Shown: positions 1 to 8,648, counted from the first letter of the stretch. The stretch: DNA of 59,476 nt from Verrucomicrobiaceae bacterium (GCA_947466075.1 CANIBP010000042.1:1-59476); one strand, 5' to 3'. Numbers and translations: made by a program. Notes: generated from the sequence alone by a model not told the origin.

Positions 1-172
1 GATTGTTCTCGTGCGTGGTGGACGTGTGAAGGATTTGCCTGGTGTGCGTTACCACATCGTTCGCGGCACCCTTGACTGCCTTGGCGTTGACGCTCGTCGT
101 CGTGGCCGTTCCAAGTATGGCGCAAAGCGTCCAAAGGCCGGTGCTGCCGCCGCTGCCGCGAAGAAGAAATAA
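1..172 (+). CDS. rpsL: 30S ribosomal protein S12, C-terminal part
   Basis: The last 56 residues of ribosomal protein S12 run in from the left edge; the first whole codon is at 2. The conserved C-terminal stretch (VRGGRVKDLPGVRYHIVRG, then LGVDARRRGRSKYG) is unmistakable and forms part of the decoding-centre protein of the small subunit. The tail is unusual in ending with an alanine run followed by three lysines. It is followed after 34 bases by rpsG, the normal str-operon order. The 5' end and the promoter lie outside the window. Confidence 0.95.
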   Translation, partial: IVLVRGGRVKDLPGVRYHIVRGTLDCLGVDARRRGRSKYGAKRPKAGAAAAAAKKK

Positions 173-206
173 CTCCCGCTGATTTCACCCTCCATCTCCT
201 CACGTC

Positions 207-680
207 ATGGCCCGCAGAAAACGCGTTTATAACAAAGATGTCCGCAAGGACAGCCGCTACGACAGCGAACTCGTCGCAGCGCTCATCAGCAACATCATGC
301 TGGATGGCAAGAAATCGCTCGCTGAGCGCATTGTCTATACCGCCATTGAGCAGCTCAATGACAAGACCGACAGCGTCGATCCGCTTGAGCTTTTCAACCG
401 TGCCATCGAAAACACTAAGCCACGCGTGGAAGTCAAAGCTCGTCGCGTCGGTGGTGCCACCTATCAGGTGCCTCTGGAAGTTTCTCCTCGTCGTCAGGAA
501 TCCCTCGCCATGCGCTGGATCGTTGGTTTTGCTCGTGGCCGCAAGGGTCAGGCGATGCACCGCGCTCTCGCCAATGAACTGAAGGATGCCGCACAAGGGC
601 AGGGGAATGCCGTCCGCAAGCGCGATGACGTTCACAAGCAGGCGCAGGCCAACCGCGCGTTTGCACACTTCCGCTTCTAA
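207..680 (+). CDS. rpsG: 30S ribosomal protein S7
   Basis: This encodes S7 (157 residues, the usual length), which nucleates assembly of the 16S rRNA 3' major domain and sits at the mRNA exit/E site. It opens with MARRKRVYNKDVRKDSRYDS and contains the family motif GGATYQVPLEV near residue 80 and MHRALANEL near residue 117. The start at 207 matches family length. No Shine-Dalgarno sequence is visible upstream, where the leader is pyrimidine-rich and ends TC-ATG. It lies between rpsL and fusA, as in most bacteria. Confidence 0.98.
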   Translation: MARRKRVYNKDVRKDSRYDSELVAALISNIMLDGKKSLAERIVYTAIEQLNDKTDSVDPLELFNRAIENTKPRVEVKARRVGGATYQVPLEVSPRRQESLAMRWIVGFARGRKGQAMHRALANELKDAAQGQGNAVRKRDDVHKQAQANRAFAHFRF

Positions 681-727
681 GCGATCTCACTCCACTTTTT
701 CTCGTCCACTTTTCGTTTTTCTGTTCC

Positions 728-2878
728 ATGGCTAACCCCAATTCACCCAACCGCGAATACCCACTTGAGCGCACCCGTAACATCGGGATCTGCGCACACA
801 TTGACGCGGGCAAGACGACCCTGACTGAGCGTATTCTGTTCTACACTGGCATGATCCACAAGATCGGCGAAGTGCACGACGGTGCTGCGACCACGGACTG
901 GATGGAGCAGGAAAAAGAGCGTGGTATCACGATCACCTCCGCTGCTGTGACGGCACGCTGGAAGCAGCTCAAGGAAGAAGGCATCTTCAAGCTTCGCGAG
1001 ATGGAAGACATCCGCGTCAACATCATCGACACCCCTGGCCACGTGGACTTCACCGCTGAAGTGGAACGTTCCCTTCGTGTGCTCGACGGCGCGATCTTCG
1101 TGCTTTGCGGTGTTGCAGGTGTGCAGCCGCAATCGGAAACGGTGTATCGCCAGGCGGAGAAGTATCGCGTGCCGCGCATTGCCTTCGTTAACAAGATGGA
1201 CCGCACCGGTGCCAACTTTGACAATGTGGTCAATGACGTGCGCAAGAAGCTCGGTGCCAATGCTTGGCCGATCCTCATTCCGATTGGTGCTGAAGACAAT
1301 CTCATCGGCCAGATCGACGTGGTGAACAAAAAGGCGATCATCTACAATGATGACCTCAAGTTTGGCTCATCCTACACCGTGCGTGATTTGCAGGGCGCTG
1401 AAATCGCCAAGGCCAACGAGAACTACGACGGCCTCGTGGCTGAAATTTGCAACCATGACGAAGAACTCGGCATGATGTTCCTGGAAGAGAAGCCGATCAC
1501 GATCAAGGACGTGAAAGAAGCTCTGCGCCGCACAGTGATCGCCAACAAGATCATTCCGATGGCCGGTGGTTCCGCCTTCAAGAACAAAGGTGTGCAGTAT
1601 CTCATCGATGCCGTGATTGATTATCTTCCAGGTCCCCTCGACATTGCGCCGCAGACCGGCCAGTTGGTGGATGATCCTGAAACAAAGGTCGAGGCTCTGC
1701 CAGACGACAACGGCAAGTTCTGTGCCCTCGGTTTCAAGCTATGGTCCGACAAGTTTGGTCGTCTCGTGTTCTTCCGCGTCTATTCCGGCAAGGTTTCCAA
1801 GGGGGACACAATCTACAATCCACGTACCCGTAAGTCTGAGCGCGTGGGCCGCCTCATTCAGATTCAGGCCAGCGTTCACAAGGACATCGACTGCTGTTAC
1901 TCGGGTGACATCGCCGCCCTCGTGGGTGTGAAGGACGTGCGCACCGGCGACACCTTCTGTGATGAGGATCTCGACATCCTGCTTGAGCCACCAACCTTCC
2001 CGGAACCCGTGATTTCGATGGCCGTCGAGCCAAAGACCAAAGGCGACCAGGAAAAGATGGGCAACGCCCTCCAGCGCCTCTCCGAAGAAGATCCAACCTT
2101 CTTCGTCAAGACCGACGAAGAAACCGGCCAGGTCATCATCGCTGGCATGGGCGAGTTGCATCTCGAAATTCTCTGCGACCGCCTCAAGCGCGAGCACAAA
2201 GTGGAAACCACCACCGGCAAACCGCAGATCGCCTACCGCGAGACGCTCACGATCCCGGCGGATGGTGAAGGCAAACTGGTCAAGCAGTCGGGTGGCCGCG
2301 GCCAATACGGGCACGTTGTCATCAAGGTGCGTCCTGGTGAGCCCGGTTCCGGCGTCGTGGTCGAAAACAAAGTGGTTGGCGGTACCATCCCAAAAGAATT
2401 CATCAATCCGGCCAAGAACGGCTGCATTGAAGCGGCTCTCAACGGCATCATCGCTGGTTATCCAGTGATCGACATCCACATCGACCTCGTGGACGGCTCC
2501 AGCCATGACGTGGACTCCAACGAAAACGCCTTCAAGATGGCTGGCATCTTCGCCGTCAAAGACGCGTTGAAGAAAGCCAAGTGCATTCTTCTTGAGCCGA
2601 TCATGGCCGTGGAAGCCTCCACCCCGGAAGATTATCAGGGCGACATCCTCGGTGACATCAACCGCCGTCGCGGCAAGATCCTGGGCATGGACACCCGTGG
2701 TGCCACTGCGATTCTCCGCGCTGATGTGCCACTTTCCGAAATGTTTGGCTATTCCACCGCCATCCGCACCCTTTCCTCTGGCCGCGCCAGCTACTCGATG
2801 CAGCCTGCACGCTTTGAACAGGTGCCGCAGCAGATCGTCGAGCAGATCGTCGAACAACGCGGAGGCAGCAAATCTTAA
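728..2878 (+). CDS. fusA: Elongation factor G
   Basis: This is the translocation GTPase EF-G (716 residues). All G-domain motifs are present: HIDAGKTTLTERILFYTG (G1) near residue 24, the effector region KERGITITSAA (G2), DTPGHVDFTAEVERS (G3) and NKMDRTGANF (G4). The later domains follow, with GRGQYGHV at the start of domain IV and a C-terminal domain containing the LSEMFGYSTAIRTLSSGRASYSM region. The leader (a T-rich tract ending TTCC-ATG) has no Shine-Dalgarno. Position between rpsG and rpsJ marks this as the canonical fusA rather than a distant paralogue. tuf, often found next, is absent here. Confidence 0.98.
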   Translation: MANPNSPNREYPLERTRNIGICAHIDAGKTTLTERILFYTGMIHKIGEVHDGAATTDWMEQEKERGITITSAAVTARWKQLKEEGIFKLREMEDIRVNIIDTPGHVDFTAEVERSLRVLDGAIFVLCGVAGVQPQSETVYRQAEKYRVPRIAFVNKMDRTGANFDNVVNDVRKKLGANAWPILIPIGAEDNLIGQIDVVNKKAIIYNDDLKFGSSYTVRDLQGAEIAKANENYDGLVAEICNHDEELGMMFLEEKPITIKDVKEALRRTVIANKIIPMAGGSAFKNKGVQYLIDAVIDYLPGPLDIAPQTGQLVDDPETKVEALPDDNGKFCALGFKLWSDKFGRLVFFRVYSGKVSKGDTIYNPRTRKSERVGRLIQIQASVHKDIDCCYSGDIAALVGVKDVRTGDTFCDEDLDILLEPPTFPEPVISMAVEPKTKGDQEKMGNALQRLSEEDPTFFVKTDEETGQVIIAGMGELHLEILCDRLKREHKVETTTGKPQIAYRETLTIPADGEGKLVKQSGGRGQYGHVVIKVRPGEPGSGVVVENKVVGGTIPKEFINPAKNGCIEAALNGIIAGYPVIDIHIDLVDGSSHDVDSNENAFKMAGIFAVKDALKKAKCILLEPIMAVEASTPEDYQGDILGDINRRRGKILGMDTRGATAILRADVPLSEMFGYSTAIRTLSSGRASYSMQPARFEQVPQQIVEQIVEQRGGSKS

Positions 2879-2922
2879 TCGCCGCAGCGGCTCGAACCCC
2901 ATCCCCACGGACCCACACCGTC

Positions 2923-3231
2923 ATGAGTAATCAACGCATCAGAATCCGCCTCCGCGCCTATGACAATCGCGTGCTCGACAAGAGCACTGCCGACATCGTC
3001 GAAACCGCCAAGCGCACCGGCGCCCGCGTCGCAGGCCCCATCCCGCTGCCGACCCGCATCGAAAAATTCACCGTGAACCGTTCCCCGCACGTCGATAAGA
3101 AGTCGATGGACCAGTTCGAAATCCGCACGCACAAGCGCCTGCTGGACATCGTTGATCCCACCTCCCGCACCGTGGACGAGCTGAAAAAGCTCAACCTCCC
3201 TTCCGGCGTGGACATCACGATCAAGATCTAA
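2923..3231 (+). CDS. rpsJ: 30S ribosomal protein S10
   Basis: S10 (102 residues) is a small-subunit head protein and, in other bacteria, the NusE antitermination factor. The N-terminal QRIRIRLRAYDNRVLD and the PLPTRIEKFTVNRSPHVDKKSMDQFE stretch (residues about 41-67) are diagnostic, as is the ending GVDITIKI. The start at 2923 gives the standard length. It opens the S10 block and follows fusA after 44 bases. No Shine-Dalgarno is visible; the leader ends CCGTC-ATG. Confidence 0.98.
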   Translation: MSNQRIRIRLRAYDNRVLDKSTADIVETAKRTGARVAGPIPLPTRIEKFTVNRSPHVDKKSMDQFEIRTHKRLLDIVDPTSRTVDELKKLNLPSGVDITIKI

Positions 3232-3253
3232 CACGGCCACCCACTTTACCCCC

Positions 3254-3259
3254 AGGAGG
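3254..3259 (+). promoter_or_regulatory. Strong Shine-Dalgarno of rplC
   Basis: AGGAGG lies eight bases before the ATG at 3268. It is singled out because it is the best Shine-Dalgarno in the whole ribosomal cluster; only rplD (GAGGA at about 3965) and rplN (GAGGA at about 9238) have anything comparable. Confidence 0.8.
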
Positions 3260-3267
3260 ACACACTC

Positions 3268-3960
3268 ATGAGTCTCGGATTGATCGGCAAAAAATTAGGA
3301 ATGACCAAGGTCTATGACGCCAAAGGCGACGCCGTGGCAGTCACCGTGGTCGATGTCAGCGGCAACACCATTCTTCAGGTGAAGCGCAGCGACGGCAAAG
3401 ACAAGTACAGCGCCGTGCAGATCGGTTATGGCGACCAGCTTAAAGAATCCCGTGTCAGCAAGCCGCTGCTCGGTCACTTCAAGAAGCATGGTTGCACCAC
3501 CGCCAAGCGCATCGTCAAAGAATTCCGCCTCACTGGTGACGACAAGCTTCCTGCGGAAGATTTCAAGCTCGACGCCAGCCTTTTCAAGAATGGTCAAGTC
3601 GTTGATGTGATCGGCACCACCAAGGGCAAGGGTTTCCAAGGCGTTGTGAAGCGCCACGGTTTCGCCGGACAGCCTGCCACGCACGGTCACATGATGCATC
3701 GTCGTCCTGGTTCCATCGGTTGCCGTCTTACCCCTGGTCTCGTTTGGAAGAATCAGAAGATGCCTGGCCATGATGGCGTGTCCCGCCGCACGGTGCAGAA
3801 TCTTGTGGTTGTGCAAAGCCGTCCTGAAGAAGGCGTCTTGCTCATCGGTGGCGCGCTTCCCGGCAACACCGGTAGCATCGTTGTAGTGCGTCCTGGCAAA
3901 AAAGCTGGTCCTAAAAAAGTGAACGTCCAACGCATTTCCACCAAGGCTGCTAAGAAATAA
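3268..3960 (+). CDS. rplC: 50S ribosomal protein L3
   Basis: L3 (230 residues) is an early-assembly large-subunit protein reaching the peptidyl transferase centre. It begins MSLGLIGKKLGMTKVYD and has the central L3 signature KGKGFQGVVKRHGFAGQPA (around residues 119-137), followed by the H-x-x-MHRRPGSIG loop that approaches the active site. The C-terminus is lysine-rich. The start is fixed by a strong AGGAGG. Position between rpsJ and rplD is canonical. Confidence 0.98.
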   Translation: MSLGLIGKKLGMTKVYDAKGDAVAVTVVDVSGNTILQVKRSDGKDKYSAVQIGYGDQLKESRVSKPLLGHFKKHGCTTAKRIVKEFRLTGDDKLPAEDFKLDASLFKNGQVVDVIGTTKGKGFQGVVKRHGFAGQPATHGHMMHRRPGSIGCRLTPGLVWKNQKMPGHDGVSRRTVQNLVVVQSRPEEGVLLIGGALPGNTGSIVVVRPGKKAGPKKVNVQRISTKAAKK

Positions 3961-3978
3961 TTTCTGAGGAACTGAATC

Positions 3979-4590
3979 ATGTCCGCTAACATTCTCACCG
4001 CCGACGCCGCCAAGCAGGCGAACATTCAACTCACTGAGGGCTACAAAGGCTCCCAGGCTTTGAGTGATACTCTGGTGGCCTATCGTGCCAACCGCCGTCA
4101 GGGCAATGCCCACACCAAAAACCGTTCGGAAGTCTCCGGCTCCGGCGCAAAACCTTGGAATCAGAAGGGCACCGGCAATGCTCGTGCCGGCAGCAAGCGC
4201 TCTCCCATCTGGAGTGGTGGTGGTGTCGTCTTTGGCCCACGCAACACGACCGTATGGGCGAAAAAGATCCCCAAGAGCACCAAGAAGCTGGCCTTCCGCG
4301 CCGCTTTGACCGCACGCATTTTGGATGGCGAAGTGCTTACCGTTGGCAATTTCGCTGTCGCTGACGGCAAAACCAAGAGCTTCATCGCTGCCGTCAATGG
4401 CCTGACCACTGCCAAGAATGTGCTGCTCATCGGCAAAGGCTTTGATGAACTCACCTTCCGCGCTGGCCGCAATGTCCAGAACGTTCAGCTCATCTCTGCT
4501 GACGAAGTGAATGCCGAGCACCTCCTCCGCTATCGCAGCGTGGTGGTTACCGGTGACGCCCTTGAAACCCTTGCCAAGAGGACTGCCTGA
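3979..4590 (+). CDS. rplD: 50S ribosomal protein L4
   Basis: L4 (203 residues) lines the peptide exit tunnel and in some bacteria autoregulates the S10 operon. It is identified by RANRRQGNAHTKNRSEVSGS (about residues 36-55) and the following tunnel loop with KPWNQKGTGNARAGS. The start is supported by GAGGA about 10 bases upstream. It is followed two bases after its stop by rplW, so those two genes are probably coupled. I did not find an E. coli-style L4 leader, and the operon's 5' end is outside the window. Confidence 0.97.
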   Translation: MSANILTADAAKQANIQLTEGYKGSQALSDTLVAYRANRRQGNAHTKNRSEVSGSGAKPWNQKGTGNARAGSKRSPIWSGGGVVFGPRNTTVWAKKIPKSTKKLAFRAALTARILDGEVLTVGNFAVADGKTKSFIAAVNGLTTAKNVLLIGKGFDELTFRAGRNVQNVQLISADEVNAEHLLRYRSVVVTGDALETLAKRTA

Positions 4591-4592
4591 TC

Positions 4593-4877
4593 ATGAAAGA
4601 CCTCCACAAAGTCATCAAAACCATCCGTCTCAGCGAAAAAGCCACGCTGCTCGGCGAACAGAACAACGAGTATGTGTTCTCCGTCGATGTCGATGCCACC
4701 AAGATCGACATCAAGCAGGCCATTGAAAAGCTGTTCGGCAAAAAAGTCACTGGCGTTCGCACTTGCAACTATGACGGCAAAGCCCGTCGTGAACGCCGCG
4801 CCGACTACGGCCGCACCAATCATTGGAAGAAAGCCATCGTCCGCCTCAAAGCGGGTGAAAAGTTTGATCTCGCTTAA
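4593..4877 (+). CDS. rplW: 50S ribosomal protein L23
   Basis: L23 (94 residues) sits at the tunnel exit and is a docking site for trigger factor and SRP. The pattern KTIRLSEKATLLGEQNNEYVF and the later KVTGVRTCNYDGKARRERR fit the family. It starts two bases after the rplD stop, so translational coupling is likely; the overlapping sequence TGATC-ATG contains no Shine-Dalgarno. Confidence 0.95.
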   Translation: MKDLHKVIKTIRLSEKATLLGEQNNEYVFSVDVDATKIDIKQAIEKLFGKKVTGVRTCNYDGKARRERRADYGRTNHWKKAIVRLKAGEKFDLA

Positions 4878-4925
4878 CCCAGGCATCCGGCCCGCAGGCA
4901 CAACCCTTTAACTTATCCCACCGTC

Positions 4926-5765
4926 ATGGCGCTGAAAACATTCAAGCCCACAACTCCTACCAATCGTTACAAGGAGTGGAACTCATTTGATGAGATCACC
5001 AAACACTCGCCGGAGAAAAGCCTCACCGTGGCTCTCCGCAAGTCTGGTGGTCGCAATAACACTGGTCGTATTACCACTCGTCACATCGGCGGTGGTCACG
5101 TCCAGCGCTATCGCCTCATCGACTTCAAGCGCTCACGCCGCGATGAAGCTGCGAAGGTCGTCGGCATCGAATACGATCCGAACCGCTCCTCACGCATCGC
5201 CTTGATCGAATACAAGGACGGACAGCGTGCCTACATCCTTGCGCCGAACAATCTCGCCGTCGGTGCCTCAGTGACCGCTGGTGAAAAAGCCGCTCCCGAA
5301 CTTGGCAATGCGCTGCCTTTGAGCAAAATCCCTCTCGGCACCTCGATTCACAACATCGAACTCTCACCTGGTAAAGGTGGCGTCGTCGCCCGTGCCGCTG
5401 GTCAAGCCGCCGTGCTCTCTAACCGTGAAGGTGAATTCGCCTTGGTGCGCATGCCTTCCGGCGAAATCCGCAAGATTCTCTCCACCTGCTATGCCACCAT
5501 CGGCCAGGTCGGTAACGTCGAACACATGAACGTTGTCAGTGCCAAGGCGGGCCGCACTCGCTGGCAGGGCACTCGCCCAACCGTGCGCGGTATGTGTATG
5601 AACCCGATTGACCATCCGAACGGTGGTGGCGAAGGCCGCTCCAAGTCCGGTGGTGGTCGTCAGCACCTTCTTAGCCCTTGGGGCCATGCAAAGGGCGAGA
5701 AGACTCGCAACAAGAAGAAGGCCACGAACAAGCTCATCGTGCAGACTCGTCACGCCAAGAAGTAA
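4926..5765 (+). CDS. rplB: 50S ribosomal protein L2
   Basis: L2 (279 residues, standard length) is essential for subunit association and peptidyl transferase activity. Diagnostic features are GGGHVQRYRLIDFKR near residue 56, the EYDPNRSSRIALIEY stretch and the C-terminal signature RGMCMNPIDHPNGGGEGRS, which carries the conserved histidine near the active site. The last 30 residues are basic. It is followed by rpsS after 24 bases. The start has a pyrimidine-rich, Shine-Dalgarno-less leader ending CCGTC-ATG. Confidence 0.98.
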   Translation: MALKTFKPTTPTNRYKEWNSFDEITKHSPEKSLTVALRKSGGRNNTGRITTRHIGGGHVQRYRLIDFKRSRRDEAAKVVGIEYDPNRSSRIALIEYKDGQRAYILAPNNLAVGASVTAGEKAAPELGNALPLSKIPLGTSIHNIELSPGKGGVVARAAGQAAVLSNREGEFALVRMPSGEIRKILSTCYATIGQVGNVEHMNVVSAKAGRTRWQGTRPTVRGMCMNPIDHPNGGGEGRSKSGGGRQHLLSPWGHAKGEKTRNKKKATNKLIVQTRHAKK

Positions 5766-5789
5766 TCCATTCCTCACTCACGCACTCTC

Positions 5790-6068
5790 ATGGCACGCTC
5801 CCTCAAAAAAGGCCCATTCGTTCAGCAAGCTCTCCTCGATAAGGTGGACAAGCTCAACGACGCCAAGCAAAAACGCCCGATCAAGACTTGGGCACGTTCC
5901 TCCATGGTCACTCCTGACTTGGTGGGCCACACTTTCCTCGTTCATAACGGCAAGGATTTCGTCTCCGTCTATGTCACTGAAAACATGGTCGGTCATCGTC
6001 TCGGTGAGTTCTCCCTGACCCGTCTCTTCAAGTCTCACGGTGCCGTCACCGTCAAGGCTGCCAAGTAA
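5790..6068 (+). CDS. rpsS: 30S ribosomal protein S19
   Basis: S19 (92 residues) is a head protein of the small subunit and partner of S13. It begins with the hallmark MARSLKKGPFV and contains IKTWARSSMVTPDLVGHTF and the C-terminal region HRLGEFSLTRLFKSHG, all diagnostic. In most bacteria rplV follows directly; here a gene for a secreted coiled-coil protein (6101-6880) stands between them. Confidence 0.98.
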   Translation: MARSLKKGPFVQQALLDKVDKLNDAKQKRPIKTWARSSMVTPDLVGHTFLVHNGKDFVSVYVTENMVGHRLGEFSLTRLFKSHGAVTVKAAK

Positions 6069-6100
6069 TCGTTCGCCTACTCTTACTCCTGCTCATTTTC

Positions 6101-6880
6101 ATGTCTGCCTCCGTCTCAACACGCATCCTTTGCTCTCTGCTTCTCGCAGTGAGCCTTGTGAACGTGTCTGCGCAGGACCGCCTTGAATTGCAGGAACTGC
6201 ACACCACGCTCCAAGTGGCGGCGGCTAAAATTCAGGCTCTCGAAGCACAAATTCTGGCCTCCAAGGATAAGAACGATGCGCTTGCACAAAGCGCTGCCGC
6301 TGCCAATGCCGAAAGCTCCGATTTGAAGGACCGTTACGAAAAGCTGCGTGGCTTGCTCGATGGTCTCGGTGTTGGGGCACTCGAAAATTCGAAGGACCAA
6401 ACTCAGGAGCGTCTACTCGCCGCCCTCAGTGATCTCCGCATCATGAAGGACCAGCGTGATGAACTCGCCAACTCCCTGATTGAACTCGCTGAATCCGGTA
6501 TGGGTTTGATGAAAAGCGCTCAGAACGCCGATCCAGCCGCTGCTGATCGACTCAACAAGGCAATCACCAAAGCTGATGGTGCGCTCGTGAAAGCCGGTGG
6601 CGGCCAGACCGATGGACAGCCAGTTGGAGACATGCAAAACGCTCGTGTCGTCAGTTTGAAGAATGAACTCGGCATCGCAGTGCTCTCCATCGGTGCCAAA
6701 GACGGCGTGAAGCCTGGCATGCCGTTTGAAATTTTCCGCGAAGACAAGCCCATCGCTAAAGTCCTCGTCACAGAAGTTCGCAGCTCCGTCTGTGGTGCCG
6801 TGGTCCAGGAACTGGCCAGTGCTACTGATCCCGTCCGTGTGGGCGATCGTGGCCGCGTCGATCTCAATAAATCTCTCTAA
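6101..6880 (+). CDS. Secreted coiled-coil protein inserted in the S10 operon
   Basis: This encodes 259 residues of unknown function, unrelated to ribosomal proteins. It begins with a clear Sec signal peptide (RILCSLLLAVSLVNVSAQ, cleavage probably after residue 24), followed by a heptad-rich coiled coil (about 25-75) and a second helical stretch (90-160). A small beta-rich C-terminal domain (about 175-259) has the pattern GIAVLSIGAKDGVKPGMPF ... GDRGRVDL, resembling compact SH3/MreC-like beta domains of envelope proteins; that resemblance is my inference. It lies 32 bases after rpsS and 25 bases before rplV on the same strand, so it is presumably co-transcribed with ribosomal genes and may couple an envelope function to growth rate. 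Codon use looks like that of its neighbours, so it is not an obvious recent arrival. Confidence 0.85.
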   Translation: MSASVSTRILCSLLLAVSLVNVSAQDRLELQELHTTLQVAAAKIQALEAQILASKDKNDALAQSAAAANAESSDLKDRYEKLRGLLDGLGVGALENSKDQTQERLLAALSDLRIMKDQRDELANSLIELAESGMGLMKSAQNADPAAADRLNKAITKADGALVKAGGGQTDGQPVGDMQNARVVSLKNELGIAVLSIGAKDGVKPGMPFEIFREDKPIAKVLVTEVRSSVCGAVVQELASATDPVRVGDRGRVDLNKSL

Positions 6881-6905
6881 CGAAGTCCAGAACCCCCTCG
6901 CTTTT

Positions 6906-7349
6906 ATGTCCGTTCGCTCCGTCCTCAAATACGCCAGGATCTCCTCGCAGAAAGCCCGCCAAGTTACTCGTGCCATCACCGGTATGCCTGTTTCCCAAGC
7001 GCTGAGCATTCTCGACTTCACTCCGAAGAAAGCCGCCTTCCTCATTGGCAAAACTCTCCGCTCCGCCATCGCGAACGCTGAGAATAACCACGAACTCGAC
7101 GCTTCCGAATTCATCATTGAGTCCGCCATCGCCACTCCCGGCCCAGTTCTCAGCCGCATCATGCCACGCGCTCGTGGCTCAGCCGCTCCGATCAAGAAGC
7201 GCATGACGCACATCACCATCATCATCGGCGCTCCGAAGGTCGAAGAACCCAAGGCCGAAGGAGAAAAGAAAGCTCCTAAATCCGCTCGTCGTGACGCCCC
7301 TGCCAAGAAGAAGGCAGCCAAGGCCGCCAAAGCCAAAGTTTCCGAATAA
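6906..7349 (+). CDS. rplV: 50S ribosomal protein L22
   Basis: L22 (147 residues from the ATG at 6906) lines the exit tunnel. SVRSVLKYARISSQKARQV at the N-terminus and SRIMPRARGSAAPIKKRMTH at about residues 80-100 are diagnostic. An upstream in-frame ATG at 6726 lies within the preceding gene and would add 60 non-homologous residues, so 6906 is chosen. After the normal L22 end (about residue 112) there is a Lys/Ala/Glu-rich tail of about 35 residues, probably disordered and rRNA-contacting. Confidence 0.96.
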   Translation: MSVRSVLKYARISSQKARQVTRAITGMPVSQALSILDFTPKKAAFLIGKTLRSAIANAENNHELDASEFIIESAIATPGPVLSRIMPRARGSAAPIKKRMTHITIIIGAPKVEEPKAEGEKKAPKSARRDAPAKKKAAKAAKAKVSE

Positions 7350-7382
7350 CCGCAACGCCACCGAACCGCACCTCCTCACTTT

Positions 7383-8180
7383 ATGGGACAGAAAGTAAAT
7401 CCGATCGGCTTCCGCCTCGCAGTCACCAAAGACTGGCGCTCCAAGTGGTATGCCCCTGAAAAAGAATACGCTGATTCGCTCCACAGCGACCTCGCGATCC
7501 GTGGCTATCTCAAGGAGAAGCTTATGCAGGCCGCCATTGCCAAGATCGTCATCGAACGTGCTTGGAATCAGGTCCGCGTGACGCTCCACACAGCACGCCC
7601 AGGCCTTGTGATTGGTCGTAAAGGCCAAGAAATCGAAGTGATGAGCCAGAAGGTCTCCGAAATGTGCGGCGGCAAACAGGTCAAAATCGACATCTTCGAA
7701 ATCAAGCAGCCCGAACTCGATGCTCAGCTCGTCGCTGAAGCCGTCGCTGTTCAGCTTGAGCGTCGTATTTCTTTCCGCCGCGCCATGAAGCGTTCAGTGC
7801 AGACCGCGATGGATATGGGTGCTGATGGCATTCGTCTCCGCTGCGCAGGTCGTCTCGGTGGTGCTGACATCGCCCGTGCTGAATGGTATCGCCAAGGTAA
7901 GGTGCCTCTTCAGACCCTGCGTATTCCGATCGATTATGGCTTCGCTGAAGCACGCACTGTTTACGGCATCATCGGCGTGAAGTGCTGGATGAACCGTGGC
8001 AATGCTCCTGAAGGCACCTCACGTCCTTCCGGTGACCGTCGTCCGCGTAACAATGACCGTGGTGATCGCCGTCCTGGCGCTCCTGGTCCACGTGGTGGCG
8101 AGCGTCCTCGCACTGGCCCTGGTGGCGGTGGTGGTGGCTATGGTGCACCCACACCTGCTCCAGCGCCTGCACAGGCATGA
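7383..8180 (+). CDS. rpsC: 30S ribosomal protein S3 with long Gly/Pro/Arg tail
   Basis: S3 (265 residues) is at the mRNA entry tunnel. The N-terminus MGQKVNPIGFRLAVTKDWRS, the KH-domain loop IGRKGQEIEVMSQ (about residue 77) and GRLGGADIARAEWYRQGKVP are diagnostic. The conserved part ends near residue 205 (IGVKCWMN); about 55 further residues form a low-complexity extension rich in Arg, Asp, Gly, Asn and Pro with six consecutive glycines, ending in Ala/Pro repeats. Such a tail is longer than in most S3 proteins and would be solvent-exposed near the entry pore. The start has no Shine-Dalgarno. Confidence 0.97.
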   Translation: MGQKVNPIGFRLAVTKDWRSKWYAPEKEYADSLHSDLAIRGYLKEKLMQAAIAKIVIERAWNQVRVTLHTARPGLVIGRKGQEIEVMSQKVSEMCGGKQVKIDIFEIKQPELDAQLVAEAVAVQLERRISFRRAMKRSVQTAMDMGADGIRLRCAGRLGGADIARAEWYRQGKVPLQTLRIPIDYGFAEARTVYGIIGVKCWMNRGNAPEGTSRPSGDRRPRNNDRGDRRPGAPGPRGGERPRTGPGGGGGGYGAPTPAPAPAQA

Positions 8181-8225
8181 TCTGAACTACTTTTGCACTA
8201 AACCCTTTTTCACCGGACCTAGACT

Positions 8226-8648
8226 ATGGCCCTTCTTCCCAGCAGAGTTAAATATCGCAAACACCAGCGTGGCAATCGCGGTGGCAACGCCACCAGCGGC
8301 AATAAGCTGGACTTCGGCGATTTCGGTCTCCAGACGCTTGACCGCGGCTGGATCAAGAACATCCACATCGAAGCCTGCCGCGTCGCCATCACGCGTTTCC
8401 TGAAGCGTAAAGGTAAGGTCTTCGTCCGCATTTTCCCCCACAAGCCCGTTACTCAACGTCCACCGGAAGTTCGAATGGGTAAGGGTAAAGGAGCACCTGA
8501 ATTTTGGGTCGCTGTCGTGCTCCCTGGACACATGCTGTTTGAAGTCTCTGGCGTGAACGAGGCCACCGCCCGTGAAGCCTGCCGTCTGGCCGCCACGAAG
8601 CTCGGCCTCCGCTGCCGCTTCGTCAGCCGCGAAAGCCTGCACAAATAA
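8226..8648 (+). CDS. rplP: 50S ribosomal protein L16
   Basis: L16 (140 residues) helps position the A-site tRNA and 5S rRNA. MALLPSRVKYRKHQRG at the N-terminus, the KVFVRIFPHKPVTQRPPEVR stretch and the RMGKGKGAPEFWVAVV loop identify it. It sits between rpsC and rpmC as usual. No Shine-Dalgarno is visible in the leader. Confidence 0.97.
   Translation: MALLPSRVKYRKHQRGNRGGNATSGNKLDFGDFGLQTLDRGWIKNIHIEACRVAITRFLKRKGKVFVRIFPHKPVTQRPPEVRMGKGKGAPEFWVAVVLPGHMLFEVSGVNEATAREACRLAATKLGLRCRFVSRESLHK

Noticed and set aside
1739..2908. A 389-codon open frame antisense to fusA
   Set aside because: It mirrors GC-rich fusA codons, has no recognisable domain and conflicts with an unquestionable gene.
3295..4521. 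A 408-codon open frame antisense to rplC and rplD
   Set aside because: It spans two conserved ribosomal genes and has shadow composition.
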